A model generated the notes under the pieces. The model ran no database searches and was not told the DNA's origin. It saw only the letters and a program-made list of their open reading frames with translations. The position numbers and the translations under genes were made by a program. Positions 1 through 6,360 of a DNA stretch of 10,829 bases are shown piece after piece. Within the stretch, counting starts at the first letter, position 1, and each line of letters begins with the position of its first letter. The stretch covers positions 1 through 10,829 of the forward strand of contig JAGVKY010000078.1 in NCBI GenBank assembly GCA_020050175.1, in the 5' to 3' direction. This DNA is from Parachlamydiales bacterium (GTDB lineage Bacteria; Chlamydiota; Chlamydiia; Chlamydiales; JAJFMK01).

Positions 1-433
1 GTTCGGGAGTTTCGATTTTAGTGCGTCCCGAGCCTAAGAGATGGAACCCCCCTTGGTTGCGGAAGGGTGCAAGCGTTTTGGCATCGAGAAGAATCGCCTC
101 GCCTTGGATAAGTCCACTTGGTCCACCCAAAAAGCCAATCAGCTGGGACTCTGGATTGAACGCTAAGAGGGAATCAAAAAGGCCAGTGACGACATTGTGA
201 CCGCCTGGAGCTTGCCCTCCTGAAAAAAGAACCCCAACTCTCTGCACTTTTCCAGTTTGCGGCTCATTTCCTTGTTTAAAAGAGAATTTTCTCACCCTTG
301 CAGTTAGAGGAAAAAGAGTTTTGATCTCCTCAGATAGCTTTGACTCCCCTTCTTCCTGGAGAATCGAGTTTTTCAAACTTTTTGGAAATCGAGGCTGGTA
401 AGCAAGTCGCGCATTTTCAAGAGGTGTCAACAT
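1..433 (-). CDS. pfp: Diphosphate--fructose-6-phosphate 1-phosphotransferase (PPi-PFK), N-terminal part, cut by window edge
   Basis: The enzyme phosphorylates fructose 6-phosphate with pyrophosphate, a reversible cytosolic step usable in glycolysis and gluconeogenesis. Translating the minus strand from the ATG at 433-431 gives 144 residues that stay open to the window edge. The protein starts [17 protein letters not shown], has a charged linker, then VGVLFSGGQAPGGHNVVTG at residues 66-84. GGQAPGG is the nucleotide/PPi loop of the long (plant beta-subunit-like) PPi-PFK group; short ATP-PFKs usually have GGDAPGMN. The start codon overlaps the serine dehydratase stop by 7 bases (ATGTTGA) and has no clear Shine-Dalgarno, so it is probably translationally coupled and in one operon with that gene. 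Catalytic and C-terminal parts lie outside the window. The family call is firm; PPi rather than ATP use is inferred from the family. Confidence 0.9.
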   Translation of the reverse strand, partial: MLTPLENARLAYQPRFPKSLKNSILQEEGESKLSEEIKTLFPLTARVRKFSFKQGNEPQTGKVQRVGVLFSGGQAPGGHNVVTGLFDSLLAFNPESQLIGFLGGPSGLIQGEAILLDAKTLAPFRNQGGFHLLGSGRTKIETPE

Positions 434-1785
434 TCCGGTACATTGGCTGCGAGACCACCAAGCGAGGTCTCTTTGTAAATCGATTGCATGTTACGGCCTG
501 TCTCTCTCATGGTGGCGATCACTTGATCCAAAGAGACCCGGTGATGACCATCTCCCAAAAGAGCTAAACGGGAGGCATTGATTGCTTGCAGTGTTCCCAT
601 TGTATTTCTTTCGACACAAGGGATTTGAACAAGACCTCTAACTGGATCGCAGGTTAAACCGAGATGGTGCTCCATCCCAATTTCGGCAGCATTTTCAATC
701 TGTTCATTCGTTCCACCCAGGGCTGCCGTGAGTCCTGCTGCCGCCATGGAGCTTGCAACGCCAACTTCACCCATGCACCCCATTTCGGCAGCAGATATTG
801 AGGCATTCCATTTGAAAAGCATCCCAATTCCCCCTGCTGTCAGCATGAAGTCGATCACACCCTGCCTTGTAGGGTTGGGAGTGAATGTTGTGTAGTACTT
901 CAACGCTGCCGGCACAACTCCTGCTGCTCCATTAGTGGGAGCGGTAACGACTCTTCCACCGGAGGCATTCTCCTCATTAACCGCGAGTGCATAAAGGCTA
1001 ATCCAATCAAAAATGACCGCAGGGTCATTTTGGATCGACCTTTTCTGCAACTGACGATAAACCATCGATGCTCTTCTTCTGACTCCCAAACCTCCAGGCA
1101 GCATACCTTCTTGTTGAAGTCCTCGGTTAATGCAGGCTTGCATCACATCCCAGATCTGAAGAAGATCTTCGTCGATTTCTTCATCCGTTCGACGAACGCG
1201 CTCATTCGCACGAAACATTTCGGGAATGCGGAGGCCGCTTCGTTTGCCCAAATCCAAGAGTTCATTCCCTGACCTATAGGGAAAAGGGACCGAAAGAACT
1301 TCAGCCTCTGAGGGATTGGCTGCCTCTTCATGCGAGAGAACAAAGCCCCCTCCAATCGAATAATAGACATGCTGCTCAAAAATTTCCTTACCGCGATAAG
1401 CTGTAAATCTTAAACCATTTGGATGGTAGGGCAAGAAACGATCGAGATGAAAAATAAGATCGGTCTCCTCGACGAAAGGGACAGGGTAAAGCCCATCAAG
1501 CATGAGCTTTTGCTCCCCAGCAATACGGGTCAAATTGGGCTCAATCACCTCGGGATTTATCCCTTTTGGGGTCTCCCCTTCCAGCCCTAGAATCACAGCT
1601 TTATCAGTAGCGTGTCCTTTGCCGGTCAATGCCAGGGAACCGTAGAGATCGATCGACACGCGAGTGACCTGCCCCAGCTCTTTAATGGTCTTTAGAAAGC
1701 GATTGGCAGCCCGCATGGGACCAACGGTATGGGAAGAGGAGGGCCCTATCCCAATCGAAAACATATCGAAAACACTCAGAGTCAT
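427..1785 (-). CDS. sdaA: L-serine dehydratase (L-serine ammonia-lyase), single-chain iron-sulfur type
   Basis: It deaminates L-serine to pyruvate and ammonia in the cytosol with a [4Fe-4S] cluster rather than PLP. The 452 residues match the usual single-chain length. The N-terminal (beta) domain opens with [15 protein letters not shown] (10-24). The C-terminal (alpha) domain has [20 protein letters not shown] (275-294), a [16 protein letters not shown] segment (336-351) and [16 protein letters not shown] (379-394). Likely cluster ligands are C337, C379 and C390. The last residue, C452, corresponds to the C-terminal cysteine that in the Legionella enzyme folds into the active site as a fourth ligand. 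The ATG at 1785 fits the family N-terminus; an AAGGA lies 14 bases upstream, rather far. The gene is first in a minus-strand operon with pfp and diverges from kbl-tdh, which suggests joint serine/threonine catabolism. I see nothing broken. Confidence 0.93.
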   Translation of the reverse strand: MTLSVFDMFSIGIGPSSSHTVGPMRAANRFLKTIKELGQVTRVSIDLYGSLALTGKGHATDKAVILGLEGETPKGINPEVIEPNLTRIAGEQKLMLDGLYPVPFVEETDLIFHLDRFLPYHPNGLRFTAYRGKEIFEQHVYYSIGGGFVLSHEEAANPSEAEVLSVPFPYRSGNELLDLGKRSGLRIPEMFRANERVRRTDEEIDEDLLQIWDVMQACINRGLQQEGMLPGGLGVRRRASMVYRQLQKRSIQNDPAVIFDWISLYALAVNEENASGGRVVTAPTNGAAGVVPAALKYYTTFTPNPTRQGVIDFMLTAGGIGMLFKWNASISAAEMGCMGEVGVASSMAAAGLTAALGGTNEQIENAAEIGMEHHLGLTCDPVRGLVQIPCVERNTMGTLQAINASRLALLGDGHHRVSLDQVIATMRETGRNMQSIYKETSLGGLAANVPEC

Positions 1786-1822
1786 AGACTCATTGATTGT
1801 CCTTAGATAGAGAATTTTGGTA

Positions 1823-1942
1823 AACTCGACTTTGCACTTTTTCCATAGAGCGATTTCTTTTGAGAGGAGCCGAGAGAGACTACCTATCTATATCGGAATC
1901 ATCTCAAAGAAAGCGCCTATGGAAAATGAGTAAAGTCGAGTT
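1823..1942. repeat. Imperfect inverted repeat, about 45-bp arms with 30-bp centre
   Basis: Arms are 1823-1868 and 1899-1942, separated by 1869-1898. The longest identical blocks are AACTCGACTTT (11 bases) and TTTTCCATAG (10 bases). A further near-direct copy of the inner block, CGCCTATGGATAATG at 1952-1966, matches CGCCTATGGAAAATG at 1914-1928 in 14 of 15 positions and covers the kbl start codon. No target-site duplication or transposase was seen, so a regulatory duplication is favoured over a mobile element. Confidence 0.75.
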
Positions 1943-1947
1943 ATACT
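1942..1947 (+). promoter_or_regulatory. -10 box of kbl (TATACT), leaderless arrangement
   Basis: TATACT ends 9 bases before the kbl ATG at 1957. Transcription would start within a few bases of the start codon, and no Shine-Dalgarno is present. A conventional -35 is missing at 17-18 bp spacing (ATGGAA/TATGGA). Confidence 0.5.
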
Positions 1948-1956
1948 ATTTCGCCT

Positions 1957-3147
1957 ATGGATAATGCTACCCTTGTAGAATTCGAAGAACGGCTTAAAGG
2001 TCTAAAAGAGCAAGGCCTTTTCAAAGAAGAGAGGATTATCACCTCCCCGCAATCGGCAAAAATCAAATTAGAGTCGGGAGAAGAGGTTCTTAATTTCTGC
2101 GCCAATAATTACCTCGGCCTGGCTGATCATCCTCGCCTCATTGAGGCAGCTAAAGAGGGGCTCGATCAGTATGGCCTAGGCTTGGCCTCTGTTCGTTTTA
2201 TCTGTGGCACTCAAGATATCCATAAAAAACTCGAAGAAAAAATTTCTTCTTTTTTAGAAACCGATGAAACGATCCTCTACTCCTCTTGCTTTGATGCTAA
2301 TGGCGGTCTTTTTGAAACCTTTTTAGACGAGAATGACGCCATCATCTCCGACTCTTTGAATCATGCCAGTATCATTGATGGCATCCGCCTTTGCAAAGCA
2401 GAGCGGCATCGCTACGCCCATAATGACATGACCGAATTGGAAGAGAAGCTCAAAGCCACGCATAATAAGCGCTACAGAATGATTGCCACTGATGGCGTGT
2501 TCTCCATGGATGGAACAATTGCTGACCTAAAAGCAGTCTGTGACCTTTCTGACAAGTACAACGCTTGGGTCATGGTGGACGAATGCCATGCGACAGGTTT
2601 TTTGGGAGAAAGAGGGAAAGGGAGCATCGAGTATTGCGATGTCTTGGGAAGAGTCGACCTGATCACGGGGACTTTAGGAAAAGCTCTTGGGGGCGCTTCT
2701 GGAGGTTTTGTTTCTGGAAGAGGCCCTCTGATTAAATGGCTTCGACAAAAATCCCGTCCCTACCTTTTTTCCAATACATTGATGCCCGCTATCGTTTCGG
2801 CGTCTATTGCCGTCTTTGACTTAGTGGAAAATGGAAATGATTTAAGAAAAAAACTAAACCAAAACGCCCGCCATTTCCGCGAAAAGATGACAGCTCTAGG
2901 CTTTCAACTTTTACCAGGCACCCATCCGATCATCCCTGTCATGTTAGGCGACGCAAAACTTGCCTCTGCATTTGCGAAAGAGATGCTAGATGAGGGTGTG
3001 TATGTCATTGGTTTTAGTTTCCCTGTCGTTCCGATGGGAAAAGCAAGAATTCGAACGCAAATGTCGGCGGCTCATAGCCAAGCCGATATTGATCAAGCCA
3101 TCCATGCCTTTGAAAAAGTGGGCAAAAAACTGGGAGTTATCAAATGA
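1957..3147 (+). CDS. kbl: Glycine C-acetyltransferase (2-amino-3-ketobutyrate CoA ligase)
   Basis: This PLP enzyme cleaves 2-amino-3-oxobutyrate with CoA to glycine and acetyl-CoA, the second step of the threonine dehydrogenase pathway. It has 396 residues, against 398 in E. coli Kbl. Visible motifs are [14 protein letters not shown] (46-59), the PLP-ring region DECHATGF (208-215, with D208 and H211), and [14 protein letters not shown] (237-250), where K242 is the predicted Schiff-base lysine. The ERIITSPQ stretch near residue 25 matches the E. coli N-terminus, so the ATG at 1957 is right. No ribosome binding site precedes it and a -10 box lies only 9 bases upstream, so the mRNA is probably leaderless or nearly so. 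The stop overlaps the tdh start by 4 bases (ATGA), indicating one operon whose second gene makes this enzyme's unstable substrate. Confidence 0.96.
   Translation: MDNATLVEFEERLKGLKEQGLFKEERIITSPQSAKIKLESGEEVLNFCANNYLGLADHPRLIEAAKEGLDQYGLGLASVRFICGTQDIHKKLEEKISSFLETDETILYSSCFDANGGLFETFLDENDAIISDSLNHASIIDGIRLCKAERHRYAHNDMTELEEKLKATHNKRYRMIATDGVFSMDGTIADLKAVCDLSDKYNAWVMVDECHATGFLGERGKGSIEYCDVLGRVDLITGTLGKALGGASGGFVSGRGPLIKWLRQKSRPYLFSNTLMPAIVSASIAVFDLVENGNDLRKKLNQNARHFREKMTALGFQLLPGTHPIIPVMLGDAKLASAFAKEMLDEGVYVIGFSFPVVPMGKARIRTQMSAAHSQADIDQAIHAFEKVGKKLGVIK
3132..3136 (+). promoter_or_regulatory. Shine-Dalgarno of tdh inside kbl
   Basis: GGGAG lies 7 bases before the tdh ATG at 3144, within the last kbl codons. 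It supports the overlapping start and contrasts with the missing site in front of kbl. Confidence 0.6.
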
Positions 3148-4142
3148 GAGCCATCGTCAAAAAATTCTCAGAAGTAGGTGTGTGGTGGGATGAAGTTCCT
3201 AAACCAACGCTCAAAGATAACGAAGTTCTCATCAAAATCCACAAAACATCGATTTGTGGAACCGATGTCCATATTTACAAATGGGATGCTTGGGCAAGAA
3301 AAAATGTTCCGGTCCCTCTCGTTATTGGCCACGAATTCGTTGGCGTCATCGAGCAAGTTGGATCAAGAGTCAGACATCATAAAATAGGCGATAGAGTTAC
3401 GGGCGAAGGGCATTTGACCTGTGGCGCCTGTGAACCATGCCTAGAGGGAAAAAGGCATCTTTGCCCCAAAACTCGGGGTATTGGCTATCATGCTCAAGGA
3501 TGTTTTGCTGACTATCTCGCTCTTCCCGATGAAAATGTCTTTGCCCTCCCTAAAGAGATCCCCGATGACTTAGCCGCCATCTTCGATCCCTTTGGCAACA
3601 CAGTACATACGGTTCTTTCTTTCCCCCTCACATCAGAGGACGTTCTCATCACAGGTGCAGGCCCCATTGGGTGCATGGCTGCAGCTGTTGCCCGCTTTGG
3701 CGGTGCTCGCGAAGTCGTTGTGACCGACGTAAACCAGTGGCGCCTCGCCCTCGCCAAAAAAATGGGAGCCACTCGAACGGTGAATGTAAAAGAAGAAGAA
3801 CTGACCGGTTCCTTCGGCCTCGGTTTTGAAATGGCAGGCAATGGAGATGCGCTACAAAATCTCCTCAAACACGTGAAACACGGAGGCAAAATCGCCCTCC
3901 TTGGCATCCTCCCTCCAGGCACCCTGATTGATTGGGACCTCGTCATCTTTAAAATGCTCGAGATCAAAGGGATCTACGGCCGCGAAATCTTCCGCACCTG
4001 GCACCAAATGTGCCGCCTCCTAGAAGGGGGTCTTAACATTTCCCCTATCATCACCCACCGCTTTAAAGCCGAAGAGTTCCAGCAAGGCTTCGACGCCATG
4101 CTCTCCGGACAATGCGGCAAAGTGATCCTCGATTGGGTTTAA
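3144..4142 (+). CDS. tdh: L-threonine 3-dehydrogenase, zinc-dependent
   Basis: It oxidises L-threonine to 2-amino-3-oxobutyrate with NAD+, feeding Kbl. The 332-residue protein is a medium-chain dehydrogenase, slightly shorter than the E. coli enzyme (341). Catalytic-zinc residues are C38 (TSICGTDVH) and H63-E64 (GHEFVG). The structural-zinc lobe is intact: C93, C96, C99 and C107 in [15 protein letters not shown]. The Rossmann fold has GAGPIG (171-176), and D195 after the second strand (VVVTDVN) favours NAD over NADP. The ATG at 3144 overlaps the kbl stop and has GGGAG 7 bases upstream. The kbl-tdh pairing makes threonine dehydrogenase more likely than another alcohol or sorbitol dehydrogenase. 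No convincing terminator follows; the next gene starts 49 bases downstream but looks unrelated. Confidence 0.95.
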   Translation: MRAIVKKFSEVGVWWDEVPKPTLKDNEVLIKIHKTSICGTDVHIYKWDAWARKNVPVPLVIGHEFVGVIEQVGSRVRHHKIGDRVTGEGHLTCGACEPCLEGKRHLCPKTRGIGYHAQGCFADYLALPDENVFALPKEIPDDLAAIFDPFGNTVHTVLSFPLTSEDVLITGAGPIGCMAAAVARFGGAREVVVTDVNQWRLALAKKMGATRTVNVKEEELTGSFGLGFEMAGNGDALQNLLKHVKHGGKIALLGILPPGTLIDWDLVIFKMLEIKGIYGREIFRTWHQMCRLLEGGLNISPIITHRFKAEEFQQGFDAMLSGQCGKVILDWV

Positions 4143-4191
4143 TAAGATTGGATTCGCAAAGTTTTTTTATATTTTGTGATAGGGTGTTTTT

Positions 4192-4362
4192 ATGGAGCTG
4201 GAGAACTTTCAATTCATTGACAAGATAAAAAAGTTGCCTTTTGTTGAGGCTATTTGGTTATTTGGTTCAAGAGCAAGAGGCGATTCTCGTTCAACATCAG
4301 ATATCGATCTAGCTATTGTATGTCCTAATGCTAGCACAGCTGACTCAAACAGGCCATCATGA
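4192..4362 (+). pseudogene. Truncated MNT-type nucleotidyltransferase (antitoxin of a HEPN/MNT pair)
   Basis: An open frame of 56 codons begins ATG GAG CTG and ends with TGA overlapping the next gene's ATG by 4 bases (ATGA). Residues 16-43 (PFVEAIWLFGSRARGDSR... to DLAIV) carry the polymerase-beta superfamily signature GSx10DxD: G25-S26 and D37-x-D39. Intact minimal nucleotidyltransferases run to about 100 residues or more and have a third acidic residue on a later strand. Here the fold stops after the second strand and continues as CPNASTADSNRPS, so the second half is missing. Because the overlap with the HEPN gene is kept, an internal deletion is more likely than loss of the 3' end. In intact pairs the MNT protein AMPylates the HEPN toxin; this remnant probably cannot. 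AGGG about 9 bases before the ATG is a fair ribosome site, so a short peptide may still be made. Confidence 0.75.
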
Positions 4363-4793
4363 AAGAAAAAATTTCCCTCTTTGAAAAGGACAAATCACCT
4401 CACATAACTTCTTTTATCGAACTTGGTAAAGCTATCACTAAGCTTCAAGAGGCTATCCAAGCTACAAACATACCTCCTGAATTCAAAATAGATGTCGTGA
4501 TTCAAAGGTTTGAATTTGTTTACGAGTTATTTTGGAAAACCATTCAAAAAATTGTCCAAAAGGAAGGAATTGAAGTCGCATCTCCTAGAGCAGCTTTGAA
4601 GACGGCTTTCTCTTTAAAACTTATCGAAAATCAAGAACTCTGGCTTCAGATGCTTGAAGACAGTAATCTTACTTCCCATACTTACAAGGAGGCTCTTGCG
4701 AATGAAATTGCCTCTCGGATCGAACAATATTTACCCGAAATAAAAAGAGCTTATCAAGTCATTAAAAAAGACTATTTTACTAAGACAGTCTGA
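4359..4793 (+). CDS. HEPN-domain protein, HI0074/HepT-like (nucleotidyltransferase substrate-binding family)
   Basis: The 144-residue, mostly helical protein resembles the HI0074 family: RFEFVYELFWKTIQKIVQ (50-67), SPRAALKTAFSLKLI (75-89) and ELWLQMLEDSNLTSHTYKEA (93-112). HEPN toxins of HEPN/MNT pairs use an Rx4HxY motif: Arg and His for RNase activity, Tyr as the AMPylation site. Here the motif reads S102-N-L-T-S-H107-T-Y109, so His and Tyr are kept but Arg is Ser (codon AGT, one base from CGT). With the partner gene truncated, this looks like a toxin that survived because it lost activity, which is inference. The start is set by ATGA coupling and a CAGG 5 bases upstream. A perfect hairpin overlaps the stop. 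The pair looks richer in A and T than the adjacent tdh, which fits horizontal acquisition. Confidence 0.85.
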   Translation: MKEKISLFEKDKSPHITSFIELGKAITKLQEAIQATNIPPEFKIDVVIQRFEFVYELFWKTIQKIVQKEGIEVASPRAALKTAFSLKLIENQELWLQMLEDSNLTSHTYKEALANEIASRIEQYLPEIKRAYQVIKKDYFTKTV

Positions 4794-4804
4794 TACAGAC
4801 TGTC
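4784..4804. repeat. Perfect 9-bp hairpin across the HEPN stop codon
   Basis: GACAGTCTG (4784-4792), loop ATA, CAGACTGTC (4796-4804). The stem is perfect, but AATCGGC follows rather than a T-run, so it is not a standard intrinsic terminator on this strand. It could slow mRNA decay or be a remnant of insertion. A second, weaker stem (GCTGCT 4859-4864 / AGCAGC 4874-4879) lies between this and the next gene. Confidence 0.6.
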
Positions 4805-4935
4805 AATCGGCTAGGCGCTGCAACTTAAATAGACGCACTTCTTGATACAAAGCTGTTGGCTGCTAATCCAAGAAGCAGCATATTTCGAAAAAAGCCCATC
4901 AACTTTCCTTGATTAACATAGTGTTGGTAACATAC

Positions 4936-5892
4936 ATGTCCCTTCTTTTCATGCTTCTTTTAGAAATGGTTTGGATCCCTGGTGGCGAATTCACCATGGG
5001 ATCAGATCGAGGCGATGAAAGACCTGCTCACCAGGTTAAAGTTGACGGTTTTTGGATGGACGAAACTCCAGTGACAAACCGGGAGTTTAAAGCCTTTGTC
5101 GATGCGACGGGATATGTCACAACGGCCGAAAAAGCCCCCAATTTAGAGGAGATCATGTCTCAGGTGCCACCAGGAACTCCTCCCCCTCCAAAAGAGCAAC
5201 TGATCCCCGCCTCTTTAGTTTTTCAACCGATCAAAGGGCAAAGAAACTGGTGGGAATGGAGGGGGGGAGCCAACTGGAAACATCCTCTTGGACCCAATAG
5301 TTCACTCGCAGGAATAGAAGATCATCCTGTCGTGCAAATTTCCTGGTTAGACGCAGTAGCTTATGCTGAATGGGCGGGCAAAAGATTGCCAACAGAAGCT
5401 GAATGGGAATTTGCCGCCCGCGCTGGAAGAAAAGAGGCCATTTTTGTATGGGGAAATGAAGAATTTTCAGAAGAAAAGCCTCAAGCCAACATCTGGCAAG
5501 GGACTTTTCCTTACAAAAGCACAAAAACAAACGGTTATTTTGGCACCACCCCTGTCAAAACCTATGCACCTAATCCATACAAACTCTATGACATGGCAGG
5601 AAATGTCTGGGAATGGTGCTCAGATCTCTATAACATTTCCTATTATGGTGAAGAGGCAAAAAAAGGGGTCTCAATCAATCCTACAGGGCCTCTCAAAAGT
5701 TACGACCCCGAAGAACCATGGGCCATCAAACGGGTTCATCGAGGCGGATCTTTTTTATGCCATGGGAGTTATTGCGCCGGTTACCGCATTTCCGCTCGTA
5801 TGAAAACAGCCCCTGACACAAGCCTCAATCACCTCGGCTTCCGCTGCGTCAAAACAGCTCCTCCCCCTCAGAACATTGCCGCTAATGACTAA
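4936..5892 (+). CDS. Formylglycine-generating enzyme / SUMF1 family (FGE-sulfatase domain)
   Basis: FGE oxidises a cysteine in sulfatases to formylglycine, their catalytic residue. From the ATG at 4936 the protein has 318 residues. The domain begins at MVWIPGGEFTMGSD (11-24) and continues through RLPTEAEWEFAARAG (150-164) and GNVWEW (222-227) to RGGSFLCHGSYCAGYRISAR (269-288) and GFRC (301-304). C275 and C280 align with the copper-binding catalytic cysteines C336 and C341 of human FGE, and the spacing CxxxxC is kept; many SUMF1-fold proteins lack this pair, so real FGE activity is plausible. The start is uncertain: TTG 4909 and ATG 4936, 4951 and 4966 are all in frame and none has a good ribosome site. 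Upstream starts add a hydrophobic stretch that might be a membrane anchor. A proline-rich insert lies at 78-84. No sulfatase is in the window. Confidence 0.87.
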   Translation: MSLLFMLLLEMVWIPGGEFTMGSDRGDERPAHQVKVDGFWMDETPVTNREFKAFVDATGYVTTAEKAPNLEEIMSQVPPGTPPPPKEQLIPASLVFQPIKGQRNWWEWRGGANWKHPLGPNSSLAGIEDHPVVQISWLDAVAYAEWAGKRLPTEAEWEFAARAGRKEAIFVWGNEEFSEEKPQANIWQGTFPYKSTKTNGYFGTTPVKTYAPNPYKLYDMAGNVWEWCSDLYNISYYGEEAKKGVSINPTGPLKSYDPEEPWAIKRVHRGGSFLCHGSYCAGYRISARMKTAPDTSLNHLGFRCVKTAPPPQNIAAND

Positions 5893-5944
5893 AATCGAGC
5901 CGGCCTAGCCCCATTCTCCATCTTAGTGGCGCGATTCGGCTTTA

Positions 5945-6023
5945 TCTTGCCAAAAAATGGCAAAATTCGATGAATAATTGGCAAGATTAAGAAAAAAGTG
6001 GCAAGATTAAGATGTTCTTGCCA
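5945..6023. repeat. Cluster of five TGGCAA(GA) half-sites, direct and inverted
   Basis: Two exact copies of TGGCAAGATTAAGA start at 5979 and 5999, 20 bp apart, about two helical turns. TGGCAA also occurs at 5958-5963. The inverse, TCTTGCCA, occurs at 5945-5952 and 6016-6023. TTGCCA/TGGCAA (5947-5963) forms a perfect hairpin with an A5 loop, and 5999-6023 forms an 8-bp perfect dyad with a 9-base centre. Five sites within 80 bp resemble an operator array. It lies directly upstream of an ArsR-type remnant, but the binding protein is unknown. Confidence 0.7.
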
Positions 6024-6033
6024 ACGGACTCTT

Positions 6034-6245
6034 ATGAAAAATGAAGATTTGTTACTATTTCAGACATAACTGGTCTTGTTTCAGATGAGCGCAGAGGGCA
6101 GTGGGTCTATTATCAATTGGCACCCAACTTGCCTAATTGGATTAAAAAAGTCCTGACTGATAATCAAACCCACTTACAGAAAATGAAGCCCTACCAATCA
6201 GACCTTGAAAGGATGAGCTCCCTTCGTAAAAAACGTCCCTGCTAA
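6034..6245 (+). pseudogene. ArsR/SmtB-family transcriptional regulator remnant
   Basis: From 6069 to the TAA at 6243-6245 one frame reads TGLVSDERRGQWVYYQLAPN and continues LPNWIKKVL, then a basic tail ending KKRPC. This is the winged beta-hairpin and last helix typical of ArsR regulators (G-L-V-x-x-x-R-x-G-x-W-V-Y-Y). The DNA-recognition helix and N-terminal half are absent: the frame is closed upstream by TGA at 6042-6044. A separate short frame from ATG 6034 (MKNEDLLLFQT, stop) could be the original N-terminus, which would make this an internal deletion with a frame change; that part is a guess. The intact family is about 100 residues. The TGGCAA array just upstream might be its former operator. 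The tail identification is solid, the boundaries are not. Confidence 0.65.
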
Positions 6246-6360
6246 ATTAGAGAGTTTAGATAAGCATTTGAATTTTCTGTTAATTTTTGTTAAAGAGAGT
6301 TGCCTTTAAAAATTATTATCCACCTTGTGTCAGAGTTAGAATAGCTTTGAAAAGGTAGTG

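Larger units (their letters stand above)
1786..1956. promoter_or_regulatory. Divergent promoter region between sdaA and kbl with mirrored elements
   Basis: The 171-bp spacer carries an imperfect inverted repeat: left arm 1823-1868, right arm 1899-1942. By hand the arms match in about 39 of 46 aligned columns. Shared blocks, read towards each gene, are TCTCAAA, a CGC, CTATGGAAAA and AAAGTCGAGTT. For kbl, TATACT at 1942-1947 is a good -10 directly after AAAGTCGAGT; no good -35 exists, and CTATGGAA sits in its place. For sdaA the equivalent position reads TTTACC, a weak -10. The simplest reading is one regulator binding at both promoters in mirror orientation, possibly as an activator replacing the -35 contact. 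That is inference; the repeat itself is visible. Confidence 0.6.

Noticed and set aside
340..567. Plus-strand open frame of 75 codons
   Set aside because: It overlaps the pfp start and serine dehydratase end on the other strand, both well supported.
1823..1942. Miniature transposable element (MITE)
   Set aside because: No flanking target duplication was seen, and the arms align with promoter positions of both genes, which favours regulation.
3512..3967. Minus-strand open frame of 151 codons
   Set aside because: It lies wholly opposite tdh, which is a clear intact enzyme; composition is that of a shadow frame with no ribosome site or known motif.
4784..4804. Intrinsic terminator after the HEPN gene
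   Set aside because: The stem is good but no T-run follows on the plus strand, and the minus-strand side reads TTAGTAAAA.
4909..4935. TTG start at 4909 for the FGE gene
   Set aside because: It is possible but adds nine residues with no ribosome site; ATG 4936 is the first ATG and was preferred, with low certainty.
5363..5803. Plus-strand open frame of 146 codons overlapping the FGE gene
   Set aside because: It is the alternative frame of the FGE domain, whose motifs are unmistakable.
5945..6023. CRISPR array
   Set aside because: Repeats are only 14 bases, spacers about 6 bases, orientation is mixed, and no cas gene is present.
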